Assembly: GCA_022376515.1 (NCBI GenBank)
Contig: WTXI01000002.1
Span: 868,001 to 932,000 of the forward strand
DNA from: Lactifluus volemus
Taxonomy: Eukaryota; Basidiomycota; Agaricomycetes; Russulales; Russulaceae
Length of the DNA stretch: 64,000 nt
Direction of reading: 5' to 3'
The notes under the pieces are model-generated. The model did no database searches, was not told where the DNA came from, and saw nothing but the letters and a program-made list of their open reading frames with translations. This document shows, piece by piece, positions 25,156 through 37,208 of this stretch (position 1 is the first letter of the stretch; each line of letters opens with the position of its first letter). The position numbers and the translations under genes are program-made.

Positions 25156-25525
25156 TTCCCTTTCAAAAATTTATCTCACATTTTGCTGCGTAGACATGGG
25201 AAGGATTTGTCCGGATGCGTGGTCTGATTGCATGGTAATCACCGTCTGTTTGGTAATCCACCCAACACAGGAAGCATTTTTCGCCTGTGATGCTAGACAA
25301 TGCTGCAAATAAAAAATAAAACTTATTTCATTTACTATTATTCGGGAACCGAACTTTGAAATGTGAAGCATGTGCGAAGTGTCGTAATGTGGAATGAGGG
25401 AAGTGAGTTCAATGGAGACCAGTTTCGGCCGTGGAATGTTCCGTGACCTGGGATCTTGTATTCTCGTATGCCCCTCCTTAGGCTTAGAGCTAGTATCCTT
25501 CCGCTCGCCGCATGCAGTCTCATCA
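25156..25525. other. ATP2 3' flank
   Basis: Downstream of ATP2, with AATAAAAAATAAAAC near 25309 as probable polyadenylation signal. Repeated in unit C after 32345. No gene. Confidence 0.5.
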
Positions 25526-25762
25526 ACGAAAGCCCTCCGTCATTCATCGTGACAAATCCTCAAACGTCCTTATCACTTTTGAAACGTGATGCCCAGCCTT
25601 TTGGCCTGGCCATGAATCCACGATGAAGCAGAGCACCCGCCGACTGATGGTCTACAGCCTTGTTGGTACTGTCAACCGGCAGGTGTCTGAGCTATGGGAC
25701 CGCACCCGAAAGATAATCAAAGTCGATGGCTTCAATCACCGAGTGTATGTTGCAGTACGGGA
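25526..25762 (+). pseudogene. Relic of a TKL-like protein kinase catalytic loop and activation segment
   Basis: Reading across frames on the plus strand gives RKPSVIHRDKSSNVLIT (catalytic loop with HRD and the following Lys/Asn) at about 25527-25580. A garbled DFG region follows (PFGLAMN), then MKQSTRRLMVYSLVGTVNRQ and VSELWDRTRK, which match the activation segment and APE region of basidiomycete TKL-like kinases (the type whose N-lobe is at 1-430). There are stops and shifts between blocks and nothing recognisable before or after, so it is a gene fragment. A second fragment in unit C (32690-32850) keeps QAPELWHPHPK better. Confidence 0.65.
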
Positions 25763-26536
25763 GAATCTTATGTTGTCATACAATCTATCACAACTTGTCG
25801 CGAAGCAATCCCATTTTTTTGGCCTTCCGGCCTTTGAGACCATGATCATACAGCCTTTCTGCAGTACGGTATATTGTGTGCTTTCATCACTAGAGAGTGC
25901 GTCAGTGCGCCGTCATGATACCAACAAAAAAAGTACCCACTTTCCTCGACCTACATGACCAAAGTCAATGAGACATGACAACGACCTTTTCTAAGCCAAT
26001 CCAGACGTTGATTTGTCCACTTGGTCAGAACTACGGAATATTATCGGTTCCACTGTCGGCTGAGCCGACTGAAATCTCCACTCCGTTTCACTAACACTGG
26101 TTCACCTGCGATAGCAGCATGTTGCTCACGGAGGTTCAACACAAGACGGGATACCAGAGTGTTGGAGATCCTGTACACAAAATCAGCACCGAAGCAGACA
26201 TCTAATAGCAGGTATCAACACAAACACGTTCGTCAAGATCGCGGTCGAATTTTTCAGCAAAGGCTGTTATTTGGTAGAAACGAGGAGTGAAACCAAGCTT
26301 AAACGACACCAATGCACGATAACGAACCGGGGAAAACTAGGCAAGAAACAGAATATTAAGATCACAAAGCTAGTAGATGTGATCTTGGCGCACCCGAAGC
26401 ATCAAATATTTCCTAGATTCATGATGGAGAGTACCCTTTCAGAAAACGTCAGCCTGAGTCTCGTAGAGGAATAGAGGAATTGTTTATACAAAAAGTACAT
26501 GGTCCCTGGGATGGATGATAAGGCTCAGTAGGTAGG
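25763..26536. other. Intergenic part of unit A
   Basis: Repeated at 28858-29660 and 32848-33650. Only short unsupported frames. Confidence 0.45.
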
Positions 26537-27540
26537 TGATTTAGCTCGACGCACCATCTCGGACAATCACATCCCATAATAGACCACCTCTGCCAAATTC
26601 AAATGCCTTGTACAGGGTGAGTGAAAATATGGCAAGGTCGAAAACAAGCACGCCCGTCCATGATAAAGCCGTGTCTGTGTCATTGCGTTATTGCGGCCGC
26701 AGCAACTGCGACCTAGAAACTTACATAGACCTCTAACGACAAGATTGACACAACCTGGTCAACACTAGCAATTCATTGCCATATAGTTTGGGTCACATAC
26801 CCAAGTGTTGAAGTCAACTGATTACAACCACGAATGCCATGTACAACTAAGTATCTTTCGCCACGGAGTGTGACCATCATCAACTTGACAAAAAAAGTGG
26901 TGATATGAATATGTGCCATCCGAGGTCTGGGAAAGAAATACATACACACGCATTGATAATCGCCCCTAAAGAAATCCCCAAAAGAAACCCAAGGACGATG
27001 CGGCTTTTACCATATAATGCATAGACGCGGACCAGGCAAAGGGCTTCATGTGGGCGATTACGAAAAGTTAGGGTTAGCCAGCAGGATTGAAATGCTTCAG
27101 GGCATACCGCAGGCAAGGGCCTGTGAGAGGATCATGAAGCCCTGGTGAAATATATGGAAATCTGACAGCTATGATCTGGTGATTAATTGGCCATAAGAAT
27201 GTGCGCATGAGTAAACCTACAACTTTGGTCGGTCAAGATGAGGTAGAGCTAATCTCATATCTAGACAAATACGCACTGAGATATCCCCTGGGACAAGGAA
27301 TGTTATGAAAAATGAAAGGTGTCCAAATAGAGGGAGGTAGCGATTTAGAAGACAGGCCGTCGTAAACCATCCTTGTTTATTGTGTGGAGGCCATAGGAAT
27401 TGGATTTCCCGGGACAGTGTGAGCACATAATCGTAAAACAGAATCGCTAAAATGAAGCACAGTATGGCTGAGTTCAATGTTGTGGTCGATGAATGAAGCC
27501 CACCTATGCCTGAGATTTTGAACATGGCGCTGAGGTACCT
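26537..27540 (-). CDS. DUF6533 multi-pass membrane protein, copy 1
   Basis: Basidiomycete family of about seven membrane segments, function unknown. The N-terminal exon (27525-27270) gives ILAILFYDYVLTLSREIQFL and WPPHNKQGWFTTACLLNRYL, the hallmark DUF6533 block, then GHLSFFITFLVPGDISV before a donor GTGCGT. A later exon (about 27075-26940) gives ALCLVRVYALYGKSRIVLGF and LLGISLGAIINACV. The last readable exon (26660-26540) gives SWTGVLVFDLAIFSLTLYKA then FEFGRGGLLWDVIVRDGASS-stop. Known members usually continue past RDGA, so this one may be C-terminally short or another intron may follow. The middle exon (about 26880-26760) is not clearly readable, so it may be a decayed gene. First of three tandem copies. 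Confidence 0.65.
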
Positions 27541-28854
27541 AGAATAAGTGAATTGAATGTCTGAAGAGACTCGGAGCCAGGGTCGGCCTACACAAAGTAC
27601 GCATAGTATTCAACAGCAGGTGGACTGAGGTTGATGGAGAACATAGCAGGCACAACTAGCGAGTACTTTCCTTGGGAAAGTCAGACCGCAGGCCGGAGTA
27701 GAGATTATATATTTCACAAACTGCCAGTGGATATCATGATGCACAGCGGCCAGCCCGGCGGAGTGAAGTCACCATGGATTTGATACTAGTACTAGTACGT
27801 GCCAGTGCAAGTCCAGGAAAAAATGACATGTCATTTAGCATATGATGGGGTGTCCCTTAGGCTTTCACTCATTTCGACACTCGTTGTCTTGGAGAACATC
27901 CCGGTTTGGAGTACTAGTATAGCCTCCAGCAGGATTGACGGGTCGAATGATGCGTAACCGAATCCGAGTCGGTGTGGTGACGTTGCAATTATACGGATCA
28001 TCGGTCCGGCTGCACAGAAACACGTCCGTCGCCATACAGTTCACAACCGATGACTATTGGCCCTTCCTTCCGCTTTTCTGGAAACTCAGAAACCTGGAAA
28101 CTTGGGAACCATCAGCCACAGGTGTGTGCATTTATTTACCTTCACGGCAAGAATGATGCTCACACAGCCACACTGCAAGTCACTTTCCACTGATAGTTAC
28201 AAGTTTCCATAGGTTTCGGAAGTTTCGGAGGTTTCTGCCAGTGTTGCAACATCATTTGGGTTTCCAGAAAAATTGAACATAAGTTTCCAAGTTTCCAGGT
28301 TTCTATGGTTTCTATGGGTTTCTCAGGATAGAAACTAAAATGGTAAACTACTGATGCCCAGAGGGATGTGAAATTGCAAGCTACGTGACACCTAAAGACT
28401 ATGGCTAACGAATTCTACCCCATTCATCGAAGACGTGAATCAGGTCGATCCATCGCAGTGCGTTGAACACGTTCCGCATAAAGCGTGTCAGTGTGTGTGG
28501 TACGCTACCACCGGCAATTATTCGCGTTGTTAACAATTTGGTACAGCCCAGCACTATCTGGCTCTTTACTTCCGGATGACTCATGACACTGACCGACGAC
28601 CTCCATCCGAGTCACCATGCCGGATCTCTGCGCCTCGATCACATCCACTTCAACGACACTGCGACGACAGCCCTCCACGATCTATAACACCAACAGCGGC
28701 ATTGCAAGACGAGCTGTCGATCGTAAACGACGACGATCGAGTCACCGCTTTTCACGCCGCCTCCGCCGCCTCATCGGCCGGAATCCCCGCAGACACTCGA
28801 AGAGTTGACAGCGCCAACGCCTGTGTTGAAGACTCGGCTACCGAGACCGAATGT
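27541..28854. other. Right-hand tail of unit A
   Basis: Contains a GTTTC-rich inverted-repeat element (28078-28336). The tail shared by all three units (28400-28855) has plus-strand frames that differ between copies. A 124-codon frame at 28576-28950 runs across the A/B joint and is probably not a gene. Confidence 0.45.
28078..28336. repeat. GTTTC-rich inverted-repeat element
   Basis: Left edge TGGAAACTCAGAAACCTGGA.. is answered on the right by AAGTTTCCAAGTTTCCAGGT.. in inverse orientation, with about ten GTTTC words in 130 bases on the right side. Present only in unit A, inserted after the shared TTGGCCCTTCC..CCGCTTT, so it looks like a non-coding transposable or foldback element. Confidence 0.55.
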
Positions 28855-29659
28855 GTGCTGCAGTACGGTAGAATCTTATGTCGTCATAAATCTATACAAG
28901 TTATATCGCGAAGCAATCCCTTTTTTTTGCCTTCAAGTTCCGGTCTTTGAGGCCGTGACAATACAGTCGCCCTGAAGTACAGTCTATTGTGTGCTTTTAT
29001 CACTAGAGTGTGCGTCAGTATCGCCATCATGACACCCACAAAAGATGCGCTTTCCTCGTACCTACATGACCAAAGTCAATGAGACACGCCAACGACATCC
29101 AATCAAGACATTGACTTGTCCACTCGGTCAGAACTTGACCTGATGTTCCTACGGAATGTTATCGATTCCACTGTCGGCTGAGCCGACTGAAACCTCCACT
29201 CCGTTTCTACTAACACCACCACACCTTCCATAGCAGCATGTTGCTCACGGAGGTTCAACACAAGACGGGATACTAGAGTGTTGGAGATCCTGTATACAAA
29301 ATCAATACTGAAGCAGACATCTAATAGCAAGTATCAATACAAACACATTCGTCAAGACTGCGATCGAATTTTTCAGCAAAGGCTGTTATTTGGTAGAAAC
29401 GAGGTGTGAAACCAAGCACAATAAATGCACGATAACGAACCGGGGAAAACTAGGTAAGGGACAGAATTAAGATCACAAAGCTAGTAGATGTGATCTTGGC
29501 GCACCCGAAGCATCAAAATATTTCCTAGATTCATGATGGAGAGTACTCTTTCAGAAAACATTAGCCTGAGTATCTTGTAGAGGAATAAAAGGATTGGCCA
29601 TACAAGAAGTACATGGTCCCTGGGATGGGTGTACTAGTAAGGCTCAGTAGGTAAATGAT

Positions 29660-30640
29660 TTAGCTTGACGCACCATCTCGGACAATTACATTCCATAACC
29701 GACCACCTCTGCCAATTTCAAACGCCTTGTACAGGGTGAGTGAAAATATGGCAAGGTCGAAAACGAGCACGCCCGTCCATGCTAAAGCGGCATCTGTGTC
29801 ACCGCGTTCAAGTTATTGCGACCACAGCAACTGCGACCTAGAAACTTACATAGACCTCTAACGATAAGATGACAGGTCAATACTGGTAATGAATTTCCAT
29901 GTAGTTTGGGACACGTACCCAGGTGTTGAAGTTATCTGATTACAACCATGAATGCCATATATGACTATGTATATGTTGCCACGGATTGCAACCATCATCA
30001 ACTTGACAAAACGTGGTGATATGAATATGTGCCATCGGATGTCTGGGAAAGGGATACATACACACGCATTGATAATCGCCCCTAAAGAAATCCCCAAAAG
30101 AAAACCAAGGACGATGCGACTTTGACCGTATAATGCATAGACGCGGAACAGGCAAAGGACTTCATGTGGGCGATTACGAAGAGTCAGGGCTAGCCAGGCA
30201 GGATTGAAATGATTCGGGGCATACCGCAGGCAAGGGCCTGTGAGAGGATCATGACGACCTGGTGAAATATATGGAAATCCTGACAGCTATGATCTGGTGA
30301 CTAGTTGGCCATAAGAATGTGCATGAGTAAATCTACAACTAATCTCCAATCTGGACAAATACGCACTGAATTATCCCCTGGGACAAGGAATGTTATGAAA
30401 AATGAAAGGTGTCCAAATAGAGGGAGGTAGCGATTTAAAAGACAGGTAGTTGTAAAACATCCTTGTTTGTTGTGTGGTGGCCATAGGAATTGGATTTCCC
30501 GGGACAATGTGAGCACATAATCATAATATTGAATCACTAAAACGAAGCGCAGTATGCCGGAAAGGTGCTGAATTCAGTGTTGAGGCCGACAAATGGGGAA
30601 CTCACCTATGCCTGAGATACTGAACATGGTGCTGAGGTAC
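29660..30640 (-). pseudogene. DUF6533 multi-pass membrane protein, copy 2
   Basis: Same exon order as copy 1. The block YYDYVLTLSREIQFLWPPHN is kept (30530-30300), as is a last exon AWTGVLVFDLAIFSLTLYKA, FEIGRGGRLWNVIVRDGASS-stop (about 29790-29665). The first exon lacks an open link from the upstream ATG (MFSISGIG) because of changes near 30560. The region after PGDNSV has lost the short stretch seen in copies 1 and 3. Probably a pseudogene, although the terminal exon is still clean. Confidence 0.6.
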
Positions 30641-31976
30641 CTAGAATAAGTAAATTGAATTTCTGAAAGAAACTAGGGCCACCCTACGCAATGTACGCAT
30701 ATTCAGCAGCAGGTGGACTGAGGTTGATAGAAGACATGGCGGGCACAACTAGTAAGTACTTTCCTTGATAAAGTCATACTGCAAGCCTGGAGTAGAGATG
30801 ACATGTATCACAGCTGCCAGTGGATATCATGATGCACAGCGGCCAGCCCGGCGGAGTGAAGTCACCATGGATTTGATACTACTAGGGCTAGTACTGGTAC
30901 GTAGCAAGTCTAGCAAAAACCGACATGTCATCGAGTATATGATGGGGCCTCCATCAGGCTTTCATTCTACTTGTTGTCTTGGAGAATATCCCGCTTTGGA
31001 GTATAGCTTCTGATGCGTATCCGAGTTGGTGCGGTCCCTGAGACGTTGCCAGCCCTGGTCCGCTCGGAGCAGCAACGTGACCGTGACTTAGGTAAGGCAC
31101 AGATAATTCTCCCAGCGTGTCCGCAGCACGTCGCCACACAGTTCGAGTTCACAACCGCTAGACAACAACACGTTCCTCAAGTTGTTCTAGTGGTCTCGGA
31201 GGGTCACCCCGATGGGCTTGAGCCCTTCTATTGGTCACACTAGTACATACAGTACACTCATGCCAGTTTTTTTTCCCCCGTCCCGTCGGTGCAATGTGCC
31301 AGAGATGTGAAATTGCGAACTACCTCACACCCAAGTCGTCAACCAAGGTAAATCAAATAAGTGGGTACGACCAGCTTTCTTTATCAGTGCTGACGCGTGC
31401 ACTAGTTTCCCACTATGGCTGACGAATACTACCCCATTCATCGAAGACGGGGACAAAGTCAACCCGTCGCAGTGCGTTGAACGCGTTCCGCATTAAGCGT
31501 GTCAGTCAGTCTGGGCAATTATTCGCGTTGTTGACAAATCTGGTACAGCCCCGCACTACTGTATCTGGCTCTTTACTCGACTCAATCCCGACAACACATG
31601 ACACTAACCGATACCCTCCATTCGAGTCACTCATGGCCGGATTCCTCTACGCCCCGATCACATCCACTTCAGCCGACACTGCAACGACAGCCCCTCCCGC
31701 GCATCCACAACACCAACAGCAAGACGCGCTGTTGGTCGCAACTTGAGAGATCCGGGCGTCTGCGAACTCGCCGACGATGACGCCAAAATTCAAATGGACG
31801 ATGACGAAGTTCAGGCAGTGAGGCGACTCTTGGATGCGCTCCGCAGCACCGTCCGTGGTCTCGCTCAATATCATCTGGCCTGAGCGTCCACCCGCTCCAC
31901 TCGAATGTTGTTCGAATTGGACCGCAGAAAACCAGGCCTCCGTCGCTGCTTCTCCTGCCATCACCACCACTACCGG
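30641..31976. other. Right-hand tail of unit B
   Basis: Collinear with the tails of A and C. A plus-strand frame near 31650-31880 ([40 protein letters not shown]) looks protein-like but has no open counterpart in A or C. Unknown relic. Confidence 0.35.
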
Positions 31977-32345
31977 AGATTCTCCGGGGCTACAAGTCAC
32001 TCCAGGATATCATCGCTATCCTGGGTATGAATGAGTTGTCTGAGGAAGATAAGCTGACCGTGAGTACATTGTGATACCGCTCTCTTCCCATGGCTTTCAG
32101 GTCGAGCTTGCCCGCAAGATTCAGCGTTTCATGTGACAACCTTTCCAGGTTGCTCAAGTCTTCACGGGCTATGAGGGCAAGCTTGTCCCGCTGAAGGACA
32201 CGGTCCTGTCCTTCAAGGAGATTCTCTCTGGTCAACATGATTCGCTCCTTGAATCTGCGCTCTACTGTCTGGAACGATCGAAGATGTATGGTAGAGAAAC
32301 TTGCGAAGGAGCTCGCCAACTCATGGTTACCACTCAAAAATTTAT
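31977..32345 (+). pseudogene. ATP2: ATP2 3'-end relic (unit C)
   Basis: Matches ATP2 from 24788: [20 protein letters not shown], the same intron, then ARKIQRFM followed by an in-frame TGA where ATP2 has TCG (Ser), then [21 protein letters not shown] deletion near the end breaks the frame (CTACTGTCTGGAACG). No promoter or upstream exons. This marks the joint of the amplification. Confidence 0.93.
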
Positions 32346-32689
32346 CTCACATTTTGCTGCGTCGACACGGGAAGGATTTATCCGGATGCGTGATGGTGAT
32401 CTGATTTCATGACAATCACTGTCTGTTTGGTAATCCACCCATCACCCCAGTGACAGGAAGCATTTTTCACCTGTGAAATTACTAGAGTAATAAAAAACTT
32501 ATTTCATTACTGTTATCCGGGAACCGAACTTTAAAGCTTTGAAGTGTGAAGCATGTGCGAAGTGTCATAAATGCCGTGTGGAATGACACGGGCTGAACTG
32601 AGGGAGTTAGTCCGATACAGCCGGCCGTGGAATGTCCCGGGCCGCGCGACCTGTGGTTCTCAGAGCTATCCACGTGGCATGCAGCTGGA

Positions 32690-32850
32690 GTATTTACATC
32701 AACGAACGTCGTTCGTCGTGACAAATCCTCAAACATCCGTATCACTTTTGAAAACGCGATGCCAAGGTCAGCCGGCAGGCGCCCGAGTTATGGCACCCGC
32801 ACCCGAAAAATAATCAATGTCGATGGCTTCAATCACCGAGTGTATGCTGA
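32690..32850 (+). pseudogene. TKL-like kinase relic, unit C copy
   Basis: Blocks GMQLEYLHQRTS (helix before the catalytic loop), a broken HRD segment (RRDKSSNIRITFE in another frame) and SRQAPELWHPHPK (APE motif and following helix). Shorter than the unit A relic between HRD and APE but with better-preserved APE. Not functional. Confidence 0.6.
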
Positions 32851-33639
32851 AGTACGGTGCAATCTTATGTCGTCAATAAAATCTATCACTAGTTATCGCG
32901 AAACAATCCCATTTTTCACCTTCCAGTCTTTGAGGCCGTGATCATACAGCCTTTCTCAGTACACAGTCTATGTGTGCTTTCATCACTAGAGTGTACGTCA
33001 GTACCGCCATCATGACACCGACAAAAGATGCCCGCTTTCTTCGTACCTACGTGACCAAAGTCAACGAGACACGCCAACGACATTTTTCTAGGCCAATCAA
33101 GACATCGACTTGTCCACTTGGTCAGAACTGAGGAATGTTATCGGTTCCGCTGTCGGCTCAGCCGACTGAAACCTCCACTCCGTTTCTACTAACACTGGTT
33201 CACCTGCGATAGCGGCATGTTGCTCACGAAGGTTCAACACAAGACGGGATACTAGAGTGTTGGAGATCCTGTACACAAAATCAGCACTGAAGCAGACTTC
33301 TAATAGCAGGTATCAACACAAACACGTTCGTCAAGATTGAGGTCGAGGTTTTCAGCAAAGGCTGTTATTTAGTAGAAACGAGGAGTGAAACCAAGCTCAA
33401 ACGACACCAATGCACGATAACTGACCGGGGAAAACTAGGTAATGAACAGAATTAAGATCACAAAGCTAGTAGATGTGATCTTGGCGCACCCGAAGCATCA
33501 AAATATTTCCTAGATTCATGATGGAGAGTACCCTTTCAGAAGACATTAGCTTGAGTATCTCGTATAGGAATAAAAGAATTGATTATACAAGAAGTACATG
33601 GTCCCTGGGATGGGTGATACTAGTAAGGCTCAGTAAGTA

Positions 33640-34640
33640 AATGATTTAGCTCGACGCACCATCTCGGACAATTACATTCCATAACCGACCACCTCTGCCA
33701 ATTTCAAAAGCCTTGTACAGGGTGAGTGAAAATATGGCAAGGTCGAAAATGAGCACGCCCGTCCATGCTAAAGCGGCATCTGTGTCACCGTGTTATTGCG
33801 ACCACAGCAACTGCGGCCTAGAAGCTTACATAGACCTCTAACGATAAGATTGACACAGGTCAATACTGGTAACGAATTTCCATGTAATTTGGGTCACGTA
33901 CCCAGGTGTTGAAGTCATCTGATTACAACCATAAAAGCCGTATATGAGAATGAATCTATCGCCATGGATTGCGGCCATCAACAACTTCACAAAAAAGCGA
34001 TGATATGAATATGCGCCATCGGAGGTCTGGGAAATGAATACATACACAAGCATTGATAACCGCCCCTAAAATAATCCCCATAAGAAAACCAAGGACGATG
34101 CGACTTCGATCGAATAATGCATAGACGCGGACCAGGCAAAGGGCTTATGTGGGCGATTACGAAAAGTCAGTGTTAGCCAAGCAGGATTGAAATGTTCAGG
34201 GCATACCGCAGGCAAGGGCCTGTGAGAGGATCATGAAGCCCTGGTGAAATACATGGAGACCCTGACAGCTATGATCTGGTGACTAATTGGCCATAAGAAT
34301 GTGTACATGAGTAAACCTACAACTTTGGTCGATCAAGGTGAGGTAGAGCTAATCTCAAATCTGGATAAAAACGCACTGAGATGTCCCCTGGGACAAGGAA
34401 TGTTATGAAAAATGAAAGGTGTCCAAATAGAGGGAGGTAGCGATTTAGAAGACAGGCCATTGTATACCATCCTTGTTTATTGTGTGGAGGCCATAGGAAT
34501 TGGATTTCCCGGGATAATGTGAGCACATAATCATAATACTGAATCGCTAGAACGAAGCGCAGTATAGAGGAAAGGTGCTGAGTTGAGTGTTGTGGTTGAC
34601 GAATGGAGCTCACCTATGCCTGAGATTCTGAACATGGTGG
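33640..34640 (-). CDS. DUF6533 multi-pass membrane protein, copy 3
   Basis: First exon open: RFVLAIQYYDYVLTLSREIQ, then FLWPPHNKQGWYTMACLLNR and FFITFLVPGDISV (34560-34370). The last exon (about 33780-33650) matches AWTGVL-FDLAIFSLTLYKAF then EIGRGGRLWNVIVRDGAS-stop as in copy 2. Middle exons align with copy 1 but contain changes around 34120 that weaken YALYGKSR to YALFDRSR. State (gene or pseudogene) uncertain. Confidence 0.55.
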
Positions 34641-37208
34641 TGAGGTACCTAGAATAAGTGAATTAAATTTCTGAAGAAACTCGGAGCTCAGAGCCAGCCT
34701 ACGCCATGTACGCATATTCAGCAGCAGGTGAGTTGATGGAGGACATAGTGGGCACAACTAGCGAGAACTTTCCTTGGAAAAGTCAGACTGCAGGCCCAGA
34801 TTGGAGATTATTTGTATCACAAACTGCCAGTGGGATGTCATGACGCACAGCCCGGTGGAGTGAAGTCACCATGGATTTGATACTAGTACTAGTACGTGCA
34901 AGTCCAGCAAAACTGACACATGTCATTTAGTATAGCTTCTGATGCGTATTCGAGTCGGTGCGGTCCTGTGAGACCGCGTTGCCCGCCTTGGTCCTACCCG
35001 GATGCAGGCAAAGTAACTTTACCTTGCTTTCAAGGTAATCAATGCGGTCGTAATTCGACCGTGCCTTGCAGAATCTGCCTTTGCTTTTGAATCGGATCAT
35101 TTCCGGGCGCTGACTGATTTGTGCGGTGGCCCCTCGTCGCAGTTCATGCTTTTGATTTGTTTCCTATTCGAGCGAAATGCGCCCTCTGCAATGTATACTG
35201 TCCATCGGAAATATGACTTCGAATACAAATTCTCTTACAAACTGAATAGTGATAAGCTGCAAGTGTTGTCAATGCATTAACTTTCCCATTGGGGAGGAAA
35301 TGCCGCAATGGAAAATAATCGTGTTGTTAGAAGATTGAAAGCATTCTTGGAATGGATCACTTACTTAATTAAAGGACGAGAGCTTCATACTCGCGTTTAA
35401 GTTGGCGCTGAGTTTCGACCCATCAATGCATCAATGTTTATTGATCTGAGTTTCCTAGTCCATTTAGGGTCCACATCGAACCCTTTTTGAAATAAGTCGT
35501 CGTCGACATCTCGCAACAACAAATTGATGATCAGACTGCTGTGTGATAACACAACAAAGATTGGATATAGATAAACATAGAATCAGTGGTCGTGCCATCA
35601 GTATCAACGAGAAGTTGGTCTGCAAAAGCAGGTGCTGGAGTAACGGCAATTTGCGGCACGTGATTATACGTCGCCGACGCGTTGATCAGAGTTCGACAGG
35701 TAGCTACGGTTCTGTTGGTACCACACAATCCTCTAGACCTTCCAATGGTGACTTGTAGACAACAGGATCTCCAGAAATCCATCTTTCCATGTGTGCGTAG
35801 ACCGTTTGTTGATCGTCAACATTCCAGTTTTACTTAAGCATTGTTATGATTCAGATGAAACACTGATTGCCACTGGGTGCCCCTTGTCCTGTACAAGCAA
35901 GATATCGACATCGTCGGGATTTCCAGTGGTTAAGGCACAGCATGATTCTCTGTAGCATCAGAAACACGTCGCCACACAGTTCGAGTTCACAACCGATGAC
36001 TAGACAACAGTACCTTGGCCCTTCCGCTTTCGAACATCCCATATGCCAGCCAGTGCTTCCCGAGTCCGCCCCATCCCTACTTCGTATATCACGGTTATCA
36101 AATTCCAACACGTTCTTCAAGTTGTTCTAGTGATCTCGGAGGGTCACCCCGACAGGCTCAAGCCCTGCCATTGATCATACTAGTAGTGCATGCCAGATTT
36201 TTTTCCCTGTCCCGTCGGTGAAATGTATGTGGAATTGCGAGCTACCTCACACCTAAAGTCGTCAACCAAGGTAAGCCAAATAAGTGGGTACGAAACGGCT
36301 TTCTTTCATCCGTAGTGACGCGTGAACTAGTTTCCCACTATGGCTGACAAATACTACTTACTGCATTAAGCGTGTCAGTGCGTCTGGTACGTACACTGGA
36401 TAATTATTCGCGTTGTTGACAAATTTGGTACAGCCCGGCACTATCTGGCTCTTTACTCGGCTCAACCCCGACGACACATGACACTAACCGACGCCCTCCA
36501 CCCGAGTCACCCATGGCCGGATCCCTCTACGCCCAGATCACATCCACATCAACCGACACCGCAACGACAGCTCACTGACAGCTCTTGCGCACATCTACAA
36601 CACCAACAGCGGCATTTTAAGACGCGTTGTCGATCGCAACTTGTGAGACTCTGGGATACGCACCGCAGCACCATCCACTTGCGCAATATCATCTCGCTTG
36701 CACATCCACCCGCTCCACTTGAATGTTCGAACTGGCTGCAGAAAATAAGGCTTCCGTCGCTGACTTTTCCTGCACCACCGACGACGACAGGAATAAAAGA
36801 GGTGGAGGAAAGTGCGAGGGTCCTGGGAGCAGCGGTAGACAATGTGGCCCTGGGTCCCCAGACAACGTCACAAAGGGAGATGATGAGTTGGGTGGCGCTG
36901 CAGTGGCTGAAGGCGATCAGCATGCCAGGGACAGTGATGTCGTGCGACCAAGTGGTGGATGGCAGTTACGGGAATACACGTCCCGTTGTCACCGTCATAT
37001 CGATCACACACATTCTTTGCTTCATCATTACGGTGTTCTGTATAGATTGAATGATTTGGAATTGAAGAATACTAATAATAAGCTACCCGGGAAAGGGGAA
37101 AAGTCCGGAGTCCAGTTGCTGCGTACCACATGCGCGCCGTTGCGTTCAGTAAGGCAATGATTAGACAAGAACACATATCAAAACAGTTCTGTACATAAAT
37201 AACAAGTC
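34641..37208. other. Right-hand tail of unit C with a copy-specific insertion
   Basis: 34935-35005 and 35925-36770 align with unit B; 35010-35925 do not. The insertion has short minus-strand frames (35782-35531, 36120-35851) with no recognised family. A 190-codon plus frame (36478-37050) spans the shared tail and downstream sequence; the corresponding frames in A and B are broken, so it is weak. Confidence 0.45.

Larger units (their letters stand above)
28855..31976. repeat. Tandem amplification 2, unit B
   Basis: Direct copy of 25753 onward, lacking the ATP2 end and the kinase relic. It ends where the ATP2-derived sequence of unit C starts. Confidence 0.85.
31977..36800. repeat. Tandem amplification 2, unit C
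   Basis: Begins with the ATP2 3' relic and has the kinase relic, one DUF6533 copy and the shared tail. It carries an extra ~0.9 kb (about 35010-35925) absent from unit B. Confidence 0.85.

Noticed and set aside
28576..28950. 124-codon plus-strand ORF
   Set aside because: It crosses the joint between amplification units A and B and is broken in the other copies.
35900..36000. tRNA-like boxes (GTGGTTAAGGCAC and AGTTCGAGTTC)
   Set aside because: The second box is present in all amplification units without the first, and no acceptor stem or cloverleaf can be drawn.
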